From the NCBI RefSeq assembly GCF_000783395.1, contig NZ_JSFK01000001.1, positions 765,176 through 829,175 on the forward strand: a stretch of DNA of 64,000 bases, given 5' to 3'. Of the stretch, positions 45,646 to 55,252 are shown piece by piece. Positions within the stretch are counted from its first letter, which is position 1, and each line of letters starts with the position of its first letter. Source of the stretch: Pseudomonas chlororaphis. GTDB lineage: Bacteria; Pseudomonadota; Gammaproteobacteria; Pseudomonadales; Pseudomonadaceae. The notes below the pieces were generated by a model that worked only from the letters and a program-made list of their open reading frames with translations, was not told the DNA's origin and did not search any database. The translations under genes were made by a program, and so were the position numbers.

Positions 45646-46257
45646 ATGGCGGCTGACGATACCCAACTGCTTGCGCGCCTGCTGGCCGGTGAGCAACAGG
45701 CTTTCAAGGAACTGGTGACGACGTATCAGAGCGCCATGCGCGCGGTGGCGTATGCGATTGTTGGTCAGCGTCATGTTGAAGAAGTGGTGCAGGATGCCTG
45801 GTTGTCCGTGGTCCGCCACATCGGCAGCTTCGAAGGTCGTTCCAGTCTCAAGACCTGGCTTCTGACCATCACCGCCAACTCAGCGAAAAGCCGTTATAAA
45901 CACAATCGCCGCGAAGTGTTGATGGATGATCTGCCATCGCCCCATGGCACGATCGACGACGACCGCTTTTCTTCAGGTGACGGCCATTGGCTGGTCGCCC
46001 CGTTCGCCTGGCACCAGGACACCCCCGAAGCCCTGCTCACTGAAGACGAATTGCGCAAATGCCTGGAGCATACGCTGCTGAACCTGTCGGAACTGCAAAG
46101 CAGCGTTTTGCTGTTGCGCGAGCGGCAGGGGCTGGAGCTGGAGGAAATCTGTAATCTTCTGGAGATCTCACTCTCCAATGTCCGCGTGCTGCTGCATCGG
46201 GCACGTTTGAAGGTCTTCGCGACCGTAGAACATTTTGAGGAGACAGGAGAATGTTGA
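45646..46257 (+). CDS. ECF-family sigma-70 factor (PA3285-like)
   Basis: 203 residues. Sigma-2 region is AFKELVTTYQSAMRAVAYAIVGQRHVEEVVQDAWLSVVRHIGSFEG; sigma-4 ends with LELEEICNLLEISLSNVRVLLHRARLKV, the recognition helix. A long linker is between. It overlaps the downstream zinc-finger protein gene by seven bases, so the two are coupled and the latter is a likely anti-sigma factor. Its targets may include the KAS III gene in front. The factor resembles the P. aeruginosa PA3285 gene product. Confidence 0.91.
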   Translation: MAADDTQLLARLLAGEQQAFKELVTTYQSAMRAVAYAIVGQRHVEEVVQDAWLSVVRHIGSFEGRSSLKTWLLTITANSAKSRYKHNRREVLMDDLPSPHGTIDDDRFSSGDGHWLVAPFAWHQDTPEALLTEDELRKCLEHTLLNLSELQSSVLLLRERQGLELEEICNLLEISLSNVRVLLHRARLKVFATVEHFEETGEC

Positions 46258-46487
46258 CCTGCAAGGAGCAAGTGGCACGATCCAGCGATTATCTCGATGG
46301 CCAGTTGAGCTTTCGGGAAAAGTGGATGGTGCGTCATCACCTGATGTTCTGCCCGAACTGCCGGCGTTTCATGCGTCAGATGCGATTGATGCAAGCCACC
46401 TTGAAGGCGCTGCCGGAGAAACCGGAGGACGGGGTGGATGCGCTGGCTGAGCGTCTGGCGGCGCAGCGGCGGGACGATAGCCCGTAA
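46251..46487 (+). CDS. Small zinc-finger anti-sigma-like protein
   Basis: 78 residues, soluble, no membrane segment. The zinc anti-sigma (ZAS) pattern is HHLMFCPNCRRF near residue 28 with an N-terminal Cys (MLTCKEQ) as extra ligand. Such small zf-HC2 proteins bind ECF sigma factors and release them under stress. Overlaps the sigma gene by seven bases. A hairpin follows its stop. Confidence 0.85.
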   Translation: MLTCKEQVARSSDYLDGQLSFREKWMVRHHLMFCPNCRRFMRQMRLMQATLKALPEKPEDGVDALAERLAAQRRDDSP

Positions 46488-46549
46488 AAAACACAGCCCG
46501 GTGCAGCGACAGCGAACGGATGATGGGGATCGCTGTAACTGCACCGGGC
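46485..46549 (-). terminator. Rho-independent terminator, minus strand
   Basis: Long stem: GCCCGGTGCAG with a few mismatches then CGACAGCGA, paired with TCGCTGTAACTGCACCGGGC (46496-46515 and 46530-46549). On the minus strand it is followed by a T-run (46486-46491). It ends the porin transcript and lies between convergent genes. Confidence 0.75.
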
Positions 46550-46631
46550 CGTAGGAAAATCAGCTTCGATCGACAATTCGCAAGGGGAGCGGTTACTTGC
46601 AGCTTGTCGCTCGAAGCTTGTAGCTGTTTTC

Positions 46632-47954
46632 TTAGAACTTGGCTTCCGCGTCCAACTGCAAGGTGTTGGCATCAGCGTCCCGCTGGGTACGGCTGGCGAA
46701 GTCGGCCTTGGTCAGGAAGTATGTAGCGCCAATGGCGAAGTTCTTGTCGATGTCGTAACCGACCTTGAACTTGTGCCCACGCGAACCGGTGGTGCCGTTG
46801 GCGAAGTCAGAGTCGGTGAAGGCGCCGACCACGGCGTTGCGCTGCACGTCACGATAGTTGTAATCGAGGTTCAGGCCGAAGACTTTCGACTTGGCACCCA
46901 ACAGCCACGCGGTGTCCTGATCGGTCACGGCATCGTTGTTCTTCACGTACTGGCCGTAGAACGACAATGGCATCGGCAGACCGCCGATGTCGACCTGGCT
47001 GAACCCTTCATACAGACGGAATTCGTTGTTGGCCGAGTTGCCATTGACTGCCAGGGCGCACGGTGTGGAAGTGCCGGTGCAGCGGCTGTCTTCGTCGTTC
47101 TGGTAGGCGTAGACGCTGCCGCCCAGGGTCACTTTCAGGTTGTCGGTGATGTTGAAACGGCTACCCAGTTGGCCAGCGGTCAGGCGCAGGTCGTGACGGA
47201 ATTGCACGCCATCGCCGTCGACGTTGTCCTTGAGGTTGTAGTTACCCAGGCTGCCGAACAATTCGGCGCTGCTGCCCAACGGGTATTTGTAGGTAACGGC
47301 CAGACCTTCCGGGTTGATGTCGCTGTCCCAGATCACGTCGCCCATGCTGACCCACGGCTGAAGCATCTTGCCGCCGATAATGTGCAGGTTCTTGATCTGA
47401 TCCGGGTGGTAGTCGATGTAACCCAGGTCGAGCCAGATCTGCTTCTTGTCGAAGTAGTTGTCCTGGTCCTGGTTGGTCGAACGGGCGTCATCGCCGCCGC
47501 CGGTGGCGATGCGGATGCCGGTGTCGACTTGCGGGTTGATCTCGGTGTAGGCACCCAGACGGGCACGGATGCGCTGACGATCCTTGTCGCGACCGCCGTT
47601 GTTTGGCTCGCCGTCGATCTTGATGGTTTCCTGGCGGATACGCACATCGCCCTTGAACTGGGTCTTGGCCGCCCAAGCCAGTTTCTGGTCGAAGACGCTT
47701 TGTTCGTTGGTTTTCTTCGCAACAGCAGCGACTTGTTCGTTGGTCTCTTGCTGCGCCTGCTGCGCGATTTGCTGAGCCTTCTGATCCTTGGCCAGTTCAG
47801 TTTGCAGTTCGATGTACTGCGCCTGGGAAATGGAACCGTTAGCCTTGAGCATGTCGAGCAGTTTGGCGTCGACTGCAGCACTGGCCGGAACACTCATGGC
47901 CAGCAACAAGCCACCGCACAGGGCCGCTGCAGTTTTCGTGGAAGCAAGACGCAT
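46632..47954 (-). CDS. Outer-membrane porin
   Basis: 440 residues with a signal peptide (RLASTKTAAALCGGLLLAMSVPASA). A short coiled coil (about residues 50-75, KAQQIAQQAQQETNEQVAAVAKK) leads into a beta-barrel of alternating residues ending in the C-terminal Phe (LQLDAEAKF) needed for barrel assembly. It fits the putative-porin (Porin_5-like) family of Pseudomonas; the ions or solutes passed are unknown. The ATG at 47954 is preferred over a longer reading from 48002. Confidence 0.86.
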   Translation of the reverse strand: MRLASTKTAAALCGGLLLAMSVPASAAVDAKLLDMLKANGSISQAQYIELQTELAKDQKAQQIAQQAQQETNEQVAAVAKKTNEQSVFDQKLAWAAKTQFKGDVRIRQETIKIDGEPNNGGRDKDRQRIRARLGAYTEINPQVDTGIRIATGGGDDARSTNQDQDNYFDKKQIWLDLGYIDYHPDQIKNLHIIGGKMLQPWVSMGDVIWDSDINPEGLAVTYKYPLGSSAELFGSLGNYNLKDNVDGDGVQFRHDLRLTAGQLGSRFNITDNLKVTLGGSVYAYQNDEDSRCTGTSTPCALAVNGNSANNEFRLYEGFSQVDIGGLPMPLSFYGQYVKNNDAVTDQDTAWLLGAKSKVFGLNLDYNYRDVQRNAVVGAFTDSDFANGTTGSRGHKFKVGYDIDKNFAIGATYFLTKADFASRTQRDADANTLQLDAEAKF

Positions 47955-48332
47955 AGCAATCTCCGAAGATGAGAGGGGATGGCTGAACCATCCGGGGCAC
48001 AACCGACGATTCGAACGTCGGAAAACAGTGTCCGGGTAGAACCCGGCGCTCTAAAAACAGGCGCCAGTATCGCGATGGTTTATGACAGAGCAGTGGCACA
48101 GTGATGGCAGGTTGATGACGAGCGGGCGCTTCAACGGTCAGTTCCTCAAAGCTGATAAGAGGGATATACGTCTCTATCAACAATTACATTGCTGAATCGA
48201 TAAACCTGTAAGTTATGACAGTGGCGAGCAATGCTGGATTGATGTTTGATTTGAGGGGATCAAATAACTGTTTTCGAGCGTTTCTCTTATTTGCCGAAAA
48301 CGACCAGTCAATCCGGAACGTGAGACATTCAA
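47955..48332. other. Divergent promoter region, porin and delta-60 genes
   Basis: 378 bases, AT-rich toward the right end. No gene or REP copy. It must contain promoters for both divergent genes; I see no binding site that I can name. Confidence 0.6.
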
Positions 48333-49661
48333 ATGAATAGTCAATTTGGCGCTTTTATTTCATCGGGTGATCTTGATGAAAGTTTCAACGGGGGTAGTGT
48401 TCTAACCTTTCGTTTTTATGAGGGTGAGATCGGTGCTGCATTCGACGTTGCAATAGGTCCCGATCGGCGTATTTATATTGCCGGTACTGTTGTGGGGCGC
48501 TTTGCGATAGTCGTTCTGAATCCAGACGGCTCTTTCGCTGAAGATTTTGCCGTTAACGGTATTCTGCTGGATTCCTTTTTCGGCGCTGAACGTTCGACCG
48601 GTTACCGGATTGCAGTGGACGACGATCGGGTGCGTATTCTGGGGACGACTCAAGTGTTGAAAGAGGGCGTTATCAGATATTGCCCAGCCGTTGCCAGCTA
48701 TCGGTTGAATGGGGTTCGGGACACGGCATATGGAATTGATGGGTACCAGGTTATCGATCCGGATTTCGAAGATGGAGATCCTAGTTTCATGATGTCTCGG
48801 TGGGCTCCAAACTGGTCTGTCGATAACGGGAAAACCTACGTGGCGGCGTTTCGCTTGGCCAACGGTCTCTCTACTGTCTTGACGTGTCTCGATCGGAACG
48901 GCCAATTCGATACGCAATTCGGAGTTGTCGGGACGGGGACTGTAAGCGTGACGCACCCTCGTGGAGCACAACTGGAATGCGTCCGAGCAACATCGGAAGG
49001 TATTTATCTGGCAGGCTCGGTCGATGGTTCAAATGGAGTTGGGGCGGTATGCAGAGTTTCTCTTCGTGGGGAAGTAGATTCCAGTTATGGCGAGGATGGG
49101 TTCACTGTGTTTGAAGGTCTCTATTCGGAAGTCCACAGTCTACCTGGCACGGGTAACCCCAAGTTATTAACGGTGGGGCGTCAAGCAAAGATTGAGAGCG
49201 GAGAAGTATTTATACGTCATCGAGGTGCATTGCGAAGTTTCGTTGTTGATGGCTCTCCTGATAAAGAATTTAATAACGGTGATCCGGTGTTCACTGAACT
49301 AAACTACTCAACGGGTTGGTATCACGGTGCGGTACAGGAAGACGGACGGATTCTTGCGTTGGGTTATGCATCGGATCCACGACCTTCCGAGGTGCGGCGG
49401 TCCAGAGATGTTTTGACGCCTGCTCGTTATAACGAAACGAGCGAAAATATGGCATTGCCCTCACCAAGCTTTGTACTTTGCCGCTTTCTGAGTGACGGCG
49501 CTCTGGATAGCAGTTTTGGTAGAGAGCATAAGGGATGGATTACCTTCAATATTAATGAGGGCGCGTATACGGAGGGCATGGCAGTGCAGGCGGACAACGC
49601 GGTTGTTGTTGTAGGAGACACGGGTGACGGTCGTGTGTATGCCGTGCGATTCAAGGGCTGA
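48333..49661 (+). CDS. Delta-60 repeat beta-propeller-like protein
   Basis: 442 residues with about seven copies of the delta-60 repeat core: GDLDESFNGG, DGSFAEDF, NGVRDTAYGIDG, NGQFDTQFGVVG, RGEVDSSYGEDG, DGSPDKEFNNGD and DGALDSSFGRE. Each copy is about 55-60 residues, giving a beta-propeller-like or extended repeat. There is no signal peptide. Function unknown. Base composition is distinctly AT-richer than the flanks, suggesting acquisition. It lies just before the FemAB/GNAT-like gene. Confidence 0.82.
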   Translation: MNSQFGAFISSGDLDESFNGGSVLTFRFYEGEIGAAFDVAIGPDRRIYIAGTVVGRFAIVVLNPDGSFAEDFAVNGILLDSFFGAERSTGYRIAVDDDRVRILGTTQVLKEGVIRYCPAVASYRLNGVRDTAYGIDGYQVIDPDFEDGDPSFMMSRWAPNWSVDNGKTYVAAFRLANGLSTVLTCLDRNGQFDTQFGVVGTGTVSVTHPRGAQLECVRATSEGIYLAGSVDGSNGVGAVCRVSLRGEVDSSYGEDGFTVFEGLYSEVHSLPGTGNPKLLTVGRQAKIESGEVFIRHRGALRSFVVDGSPDKEFNNGDPVFTELNYSTGWYHGAVQEDGRILALGYASDPRPSEVRRSRDVLTPARYNETSENMALPSPSFVLCRFLSDGALDSSFGREHKGWITFNINEGAYTEGMAVQADNAVVVVGDTGDGRVYAVRFKG

Positions 49662-49766
49662 CACTCTGGTTCCCCGACTTTGATCCCTTTCGATGTAGTT
49701 TATTGTTTGGCTTGGATTGAAGATCGGGGATACTCGGTGGTGAGAGGGCATCCATCGAGAAACAAA

Positions 49767-50891
49767 ATGACGCTGCACGTTTATGAAAGTTTATCGGCAG
49801 TAGCAGCACAAAGCTGGGATGCGCTGGTGCCTGAAAGCCAGCCATTTTTGCGCCATGCCTTTCTCAGTGCGCTGGAAGACAGCGGCAGCGTCGGCCCCCA
49901 CACCGGCTGGCAACCTGAGCATTTGCTGCACATCGAAGATGGTCGTCTGATCGCCGCGTTACCCAGTTATCGCAAGTGGCATTCCTACGGCGAGTACGTG
50001 TTCGATCATGGCTGGGCCGACGCCTGCGCCCGCGCCGGCATCGATTATTACCCCAAGCTTTTGACCGCCGTACCATTCAGTCCGGTCAGCGGCCCGCGCT
50101 TGCTGGCGGCCAATGTCGAAGACGGTTTTGAGCTGCTCAAGAGTCTGCCCGGCTATCTGGAAATCGAAGGGCTTTCCAGCGCCCACATCAATTTCACCGA
50201 CGCTTTCACCGACGCGGCGATGGCCGAACAGCCGGGCTGGCTGCAACGCATTGGCTGTCAATATCACTGGCAGAATCGCGGGTATCGCGACTTTCAGGAT
50301 TTCCTCGACGCGCTCAGTTCGCGCAAGCGCAAACAGATGCGCAAGGAGCGCGAGCAAGTGGCGGGGCAGGGTTTTGAGTTTGAATGGCTGGAAGGGCGGG
50401 AGCTGGACGAGGCGCAGTGGGATTTTGTCTACGCCTGCTACGCCAATACCTATGCGGTGCGGCGTCAGTCGCCGTATCTGACGCGGGAGTTTTTCAGTCT
50501 GTTGGTCGAGCGCATGCCCGAGGCGATCCGCGTGGTGTTGGCCAAGCAGGGCTCACGGCCGGTGGCGATGGCCTTCAGTCTGGTCGGTGGCGACAGTTTC
50601 TACGGGCGCTATTGGGGGTGTCTGGCGGAGTTCGATCGACTGCACTTCGAGACCTGTTTTTATCAGGGTATGGATTACGCGATCGCGCAGGGTTATCAGC
50701 GTTTCGATGCTGGCGCTCAGGGCGAGCACAAGCTGATTCGCGGGTTCGAACCGGTGATCACCCATTCATGGCATTACCTGCGGCATCCGGGGTTGAAAGC
50801 GGCGGTGAAGGATTTCCTGCAACAGGAACGCGCTGGCATTCTTGCCTACGCCGAAGAAGCGAAAACAGCGTTGCCTTATCGCCAGGCATAG
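49767..50891 (+). CDS. FemAB/GNAT-like peptidoglycan-related protein (COG3146)
   Basis: 374 residues. The DUF482/COG3146 signature is present: LHVYESLSAVAAQSWDALVPESQPFLRHAFLSALEDSG, then YHWQNRGYRDFQDFLDALSSRKRKQMRKEREQ, and YQRFDAGAQGEHKLIRGF. The fold is FemAB/GNAT and the family is often annotated as peptidogalycan biosynthesis or N-acetyltransferase; the reaction is not proven. ATG 49767 is used; a longer reading from 49680 is poor. Its stop is just before a REP pair. Confidence 0.86.
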   Translation: MTLHVYESLSAVAAQSWDALVPESQPFLRHAFLSALEDSGSVGPHTGWQPEHLLHIEDGRLIAALPSYRKWHSYGEYVFDHGWADACARAGIDYYPKLLTAVPFSPVSGPRLLAANVEDGFELLKSLPGYLEIEGLSSAHINFTDAFTDAAMAEQPGWLQRIGCQYHWQNRGYRDFQDFLDALSSRKRKQMRKEREQVAGQGFEFEWLEGRELDEAQWDFVYACYANTYAVRRQSPYLTREFFSLLVERMPEAIRVVLAKQGSRPVAMAFSLVGGDSFYGRYWGCLAEFDRLHFETCFYQGMDYAIAQGYQRFDAGAQGEHKLIRGFEPVITHSWHYLRHPGLKAAVKDFLQQERAGILAYAEEAKTALPYRQA

Positions 50892-50897
50892 GTCCCT

Positions 50898-50984
50898 GTG
50901 GGAGCGAGCCTGCTCGCGAAGGCGTCGTGTCAGTCGACATATACGTTACTGACACAACGTCTTCGCGAGCAGGCTCGCTCCCAC
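50898..50984. repeat. REP pair, GTGGGAGCGAGC family
   Basis: Inverted REP pair between the convergent FemAB/GNAT-like and aqpZ genes. The spacer has an extra palindrome (GTGTCAGT ... ACTGACAC). Confidence 0.9.
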
Positions 50985-51003
50985 AAAGGGATTTCATACG
51001 CCT

Positions 51004-51699
51004 TCAGGTTTCTTCCTTGCCCAACCAGCGATAAATCCCGCCACCGACCACCGCGCCAAGCAACGGCGCGACCCAGAACATCCACAACTGCGCAATCGCC
51101 CAGCCGCCGACCATCAATGCCGGCCCCGTGCTGCGCGCCGGATTCACCGAGGTGTTGGTGACCGGAATCGAGATCAGATGGATCAACGTCAGGCCCAGGC
51201 CGATGGCGATCGGTGCCAGTCCCGGCGGTGCGCGTCTATCGGTGGCGCCGAGGATGATGATCACAAACATTGCGGTCATCACAAGCTCAGTGACAAACCC
51301 TGCCGCCATCGAATACTTGCCTGGCGAGTGTTCGCCATAACCGTTGGAGGCCAGGCCGGCGGCGATATCGAAGCCCTCCTTGCCGCTGGCGATGTGGGCG
51401 ATCAGTGCCGCCGCGAGAATTGCGCCGAGCACTTGGGCAATGATGTAAGCGGGCAACTCCTTGGCCGGAAACCGACCGCCAACGAACAGACCGACCGAGA
51501 CGGCCGGGTTGAGATGACAGCCGCTGATGTGGCCGATGGCAAACGCCATGGTCAGCACCGTCAAACCGAACGCCAGGGCCACCCCCAGCACCCCGATTCC
51601 CAGCGGTGAAGACGCGGCGATCACCGCGCTGCCGCAACCACCCAATACCAACCAGAACGTACCCAACAACTCAGTGACTGAACGTTTGAACAGAGACAT
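51004..51699 (-). CDS. aqpZ: Aquaporin Z
   Basis: 231 residues with six membrane helices. The two pore motifs are [11 protein letters not shown] near residue 64 and [12 protein letters not shown] near 185, matching the spacing of E. coli AqpZ (asparagines 63 and 186). A water-specific channel of the inner membrane. The R in NPARS is the selectivity-filter arginine. Single gene between the REP pair and the region upstream of the ABC exporter. Confidence 0.95.
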   Translation of the reverse strand: MSLFKRSVTELLGTFWLVLGGCGSAVIAASSPLGIGVLGVALAFGLTVLTMAFAIGHISGCHLNPAVSVGLFVGGRFPAKELPAYIIAQVLGAILAAALIAHIASGKEGFDIAAGLASNGYGEHSPGKYSMAAGFVTELVMTAMFVIIILGATDRRAPPGLAPIAIGLGLTLIHLISIPVTNTSVNPARSTGPALMVGGWAIAQLWMFWVAPLLGAVVGGGIYRWLGKEET

Positions 51700-51824
51700 G
51701 AGAGGCGTCCTTGATAGCCCTGCTATCGAGACTGCATCGAGTTGTGCATCCTTGCAGACTTACGACAGGCTCCGTTCCGGAACCTTGGCTGAGTACAGCA
51801 GGCTTTTAACGGATTTCCAGCGGC

Positions 51825-51870
51825 CACAAAAAACCGCCAGCGCCCTTGGTTGGCGGGCTGTGGCGGTTTT
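51825..51870 (-). terminator. Terminator-like hairpin after the ABC exporter gene
   Basis: On the minus strand AAAACCGCCA (51861-51870) pairs with TGGCGGTTTT (51830-51839), around a 21-base loop that itself can fold, then a T-run (complement of the A-run at 51828-51833). It lies about 75 bases after the ABC exporter stop. Confidence 0.72.
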
Positions 51871-51897
51871 ATCCAGTCGGGACTGCGCAAATCCCCT

Positions 51898-51923
51898 GTG
51901 GGAACGAGCAGGCTCGCTCCCAC
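51898..51923. repeat. Collapsed REP copy
   Basis: GTGGGAACGAG-CA-GGCTCGCTCCCAC: REP arms joined directly with the spacer lost, just past the ABC exporter stop. Confidence 0.75.
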
Positions 51924-51946
51924 AGGATTTGCGTCGGACAGAACTG

Positions 51947-53779
51947 TCAGTCGATGCCGACAAACCCTCCAGTCTGGTGCGCCCAAAGCCGTGCATACAG
52001 ACCGCGATGAGCCAACAGTTCAGCATGGGTGCCGCTCTCGGCAATCTTGCCGTTCTCCAGCACTACCAGCCGATCCATACGCGCAATGGTCGAGAGACGG
52101 TGCGCAATCGCGATCACGGTTTTCCCCTGCATCAACGTTTCCAGGCTTTCCTGAATCGCCGCCTCGACTTCCGAATCCAGCGCCGAGGTCGCTTCGTCCA
52201 TGATCAAAATCGGCGCGTCCTTGAGCAGCACCCGCGCAATCGCAATGCGCTGACGCTGACCACCGGACAATTTCACTCCACGCTCACCGACATGCGCATC
52301 GAAACCGGTGCGGCCCTCAGCGTCCGACAGCAGCGGAATGAACTCATCAGCACGAGCCTTGTGCACCGCATCCCACAACTCGGCATCGGTCGCATCGGGT
52401 TTGCCGTACAACAAGTTATCGCGGATTGAACGGTGCAGCAGCGAAGTGTCCTGGGTGATCATGCCGATCCGCGCGCGCAGGCTTTCCTGACCGACTTCGG
52501 CGATGTTCTGGCCGTCGATCATAATCCGTCCGCCTTCGACGTCGTACAGGCGCAGCAGCAGGTTGACCAGCGTTGATTTGCCGGCGCCGGACGGCCCGAT
52601 CAAGCCGATTTTCTCGCCCGGTTTGATGTTCAGATTGAGGTCGCCGATGATCCCGCGCTTCTTGCCGTAGTGAAAATCCACGTGCTCGAAACGCACTTCG
52701 CCACGGGCCACGTCCAGCGGTTTGGCCTGCTCGTGATCGGTGACGCTGACCGGTTGCGAAATGGTGCGCAGACCGTCCTGGACCATGCCGATGTTCTCGA
52801 AAATGCCGGTGACTACCCACATGATCCAGCCGGACATGTTGACGATGCGGATCACCAGGCCGGTCGCCAGGGCAATCGCGCCAACGGTAATCAACGACTG
52901 TGTCCACAGCCACAAGGCCAACGCAGTAGTGCCGACGATCAGCAAGCCGTTCATGGCGGTAATTACCACGTCCATGCTGGTGACGACGCGGCCGGCCATC
53001 CGCGCTTTGACGGTCTGTTCTTCGATGGCTTCCTTGGCGTAGTGCTGTTCGAAATTGGTGTGGGCGAACAGCTTCAGCGTGGCGATGTTGGTGTAGCCAT
53101 CGACGATGCGCCCCATCAGTTTTGAACGCGCATCGGAGGCTTCCACCGAGCGGTCTTTCACGCGCGGTACGAAGTAATACAGCGCGCCGATGTAGGCGAC
53201 GATCCACGTCAGCAGCGGGATCATCAGGCGCCAGTCGGCCTCGGCGAACAGCACCAGCGAACTGATCGCATAGATCACCACGTGCCACAGCGCATCCACT
53301 GCCTGCACTGCCGAGTCACGCAGCGAGTTGCCGGTCTGCATGATTCGCTGGGCGATGCGCCCGGCAAAGTCGTTCTGGAAGAAATTCAGGCTCTGTTTGA
53401 GCACGTAGCTGTGGTTCTGCCAGCGGATCATGCTGGTCATACCGGGGCTTAACGTCTGATGCACCAGCAAGTCGTGCAGGCCGAAGAAGATCGGTCGCAG
53501 CACGAGGGCAACCACCAGCATCCACGTCAGTTCGAGGGCATGGTCGCTGAAGAAATTCGGGTTCGGTGTGCCTTGGGCCAGGTCGATGATGCGGCTCAGG
53601 TAACTGAACAGCGCCACTTCGATCAATGCGGCGAACAGGCCAACGACGAGCAGGGCGGCGAAACTTGGCCAGACCTGCTTGAGGTAATAGGTATAGAAGG
53701 GGAGAACGCGGTCCGGCGGAGACGCCGTCGGGGCTTCACGGAATATGTCGATCAGTTGTTCGAAACGGCGATAGAGCAT
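51947..53779 (-). CDS. ABC exporter, fused permease and ATPase
   Basis: 610 residues, a half-transporter of MsbA/LmrA type. Six membrane helices span about residues 40-340. The nucleotide-binding domain follows: Walker A GPSGAGKST near 410, signature LSGGQRQR near 511, Walker B LIMDEATSALDSE near 533, H-loop AHRLSTIARMD near 565. It probably works as a homodimer. Its cargo (lipid, peptide or drug) is unknown. It lies 88 bases after the ppiA stop on the same strand. Confidence 0.92.
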   Translation of the reverse strand: MLYRRFEQLIDIFREAPTASPPDRVLPFYTYYLKQVWPSFAALLVVGLFAALIEVALFSYLSRIIDLAQGTPNPNFFSDHALELTWMLVVALVLRPIFFGLHDLLVHQTLSPGMTSMIRWQNHSYVLKQSLNFFQNDFAGRIAQRIMQTGNSLRDSAVQAVDALWHVVIYAISSLVLFAEADWRLMIPLLTWIVAYIGALYYFVPRVKDRSVEASDARSKLMGRIVDGYTNIATLKLFAHTNFEQHYAKEAIEEQTVKARMAGRVVTSMDVVITAMNGLLIVGTTALALWLWTQSLITVGAIALATGLVIRIVNMSGWIMWVVTGIFENIGMVQDGLRTISQPVSVTDHEQAKPLDVARGEVRFEHVDFHYGKKRGIIGDLNLNIKPGEKIGLIGPSGAGKSTLVNLLLRLYDVEGGRIMIDGQNIAEVGQESLRARIGMITQDTSLLHRSIRDNLLYGKPDATDAELWDAVHKARADEFIPLLSDAEGRTGFDAHVGERGVKLSGGQRQRIAIARVLLKDAPILIMDEATSALDSEVEAAIQESLETLMQGKTVIAIAHRLSTIARMDRLVVLENGKIAESGTHAELLAHRGLYARLWAHQTGGFVGID

Positions 53780-53867
53780 CAGATAACCGCCCGGAGTACG
53801 GGCTCTCCTTTTATCGGTGTGAGCGGCGTGAGGTTGAATTCACGCCGCTCGATACGCCCTGTACAGC

Positions 53868-54431
53868 TTAGTCGATGACTTTGGCCGACTTGATGATCAC
53901 AGGGTCGACAGGCACGTTTTGCATGCCGCTTTTGGTGGTGGTTTGCGAGTTGACGATGATGTCGACCACGTCCATACCCTTGACCACTTTGGCGAACACC
54001 GCGTAACCGGCGTCACGGCCCGGATCAAGGAACGCGTTGTCAGCCACGTTGATGAAGAATTGGCTGGTGGCCGAATCCGGGTTGGAGGTGCGCGCCATCG
54101 ACAAGGTGCCGCGAACGTTGTGCAAGCCATTGCTGGCTTCGTTCTTGATCGGTGCCTTGGTGTCTTTCTGTTGCATTTGCTGGGTGAAGCCGCCGCCCTG
54201 AGCCATGAAGCCCGGGATCACACGGTGGAAAATGGTGTTGGTGTAAAAACCGCTGTTGACGTAATCGAGAAAGTTCTTGGTGCTGATCGGCGCCTTGACC
54301 GGATCCAGTTCGATTTCGATCTGGCCGTTGGTGGTGTCCAGCAGCACGTGCGGTGCTTTGACCGGCGTGGCTGCCATCAGGTTGGCGGCAAACAGCACAG
54401 TACCAGCGGCGAGGGCGAGTTTTTTCAGCAT
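53868..54431 (-). CDS. ppiA: Periplasmic peptidyl-prolyl isomerase (cyclophilin)
   Basis: 187 residues with a signal peptide ([20 protein letters not shown]). The cyclophilin core is clear: [30 protein letters not shown] carries the catalytic Arg, then [36 protein letters not shown]. Speeds proline cis-trans steps in periplasmic folding. It starts three bases after the hydrolase stop, so the two are in one operon. Confidence 0.93.
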   Translation of the reverse strand: MLKKLALAAGTVLFAANLMAATPVKAPHVLLDTTNGQIEIELDPVKAPISTKNFLDYVNSGFYTNTIFHRVIPGFMAQGGGFTQQMQQKDTKAPIKNEASNGLHNVRGTLSMARTSNPDSATSQFFINVADNAFLDPGRDAGYAVFAKVVKGMDVVDIIVNSQTTTKSGMQNVPVDPVIIKSAKVID

Positions 54432-54434
54432 GGG

Positions 54435-55238
54435 TCAGTGATCCTGAGATTGAATATCGGCTGCGGCGAGAAACTCCAGCAGCGTTTGATTGAAGCGTTC
54501 GGGTTGATCGAGCGGAGTGGCGTGGCGCGAATCGGCGATTACCACCAGCCGCGCATTCGGCAGCAGTTTTACATAGGTTTCTTTCAGTGCCACCGGTGTG
54601 TAGTCACGGTCGGCGCTGATGACGAGCGTTGGACAGGACACTCGGGAAAGTCGTTCCTGAACCCCCCAGCCAACAATCGCATCGAAGCTGGCGAGATAAG
54701 CACGTTTGTCGTTTTTTGCCCAGCGTTCGGCCATTTTCTGCCGCAGATCGGCTTGTTCCGGTTTCGGAAAGAGTTTGCCGCCGAGGGCTTTGCCGATGCT
54801 GGAGAGGCTCAGCAGTCGCATCAGACTCCAGCGTTTGAACCACTGCCAATAATCGTCGCGGCTGCGGATTTTGACTTCGGGTGCGCTGTTGACGATGGTC
54901 AGGCTTTTCAGCATTTGCGGCTGATCGACGCCGAACTGGAAGCCGATCATGCCGCCCATCGACAGCCCGACGTAGTGCACCGGGCCGAGACGCAAGTGCT
55001 CGATCAGCGCCAGCATATCGGCACTGAAACCGGCGATGCTGTAGCGCTCGCGCGGTTTGTCCGAGCGCCCGTGGCCGCGAATATCCGGGACGATCACCCG
55101 ATAGTGCGCGGCCAGTGCCGGGATCTGCATTTCCCAGTCCAGCGTGCTCGAACCGAGCCCGTGAACCAGTAGCAACGGCGTGCCGTGGCCATATTCCTCG
55201 TAGTGCAGGTTGCAACCTTCGTGCTCGAAATACGCCAT
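54435..55238 (-). CDS. Alpha/beta hydrolase
   Basis: 267 residues. The oxyanion motif LLLVHGLGSSTLDWE is near residue 22, nucleophile elbow GLSMGG near 94, acid in SADRDYTP near 215, and catalytic His in ADSRHATPL near 243. Family is esterase/lactonase-like (3-oxoadipate enol-lactonase relatives); the substrate is unknown. Located between a LysR gene (14 bases upstream) and ppiA (3 bases downstream). The start follows GGAG. Confidence 0.88.
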   Translation of the reverse strand: MAYFEHEGCNLHYEEYGHGTPLLLVHGLGSSTLDWEMQIPALAAHYRVIVPDIRGHGRSDKPRERYSIAGFSADMLALIEHLRLGPVHYVGLSMGGMIGFQFGVDQPQMLKSLTIVNSAPEVKIRSRDDYWQWFKRWSLMRLLSLSSIGKALGGKLFPKPEQADLRQKMAERWAKNDKRAYLASFDAIVGWGVQERLSRVSCPTLVISADRDYTPVALKETYVKLLPNARLVVIADSRHATPLDQPERFNQTLLEFLAAADIQSQDH

Positions 55239-55252
55239 CGGTGAACTCCGTG

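Noticed and set aside
46773..47972. 399-residue plus-strand frame
   Set aside because: Antisense to the porin, which has a signal peptide and terminal Phe.
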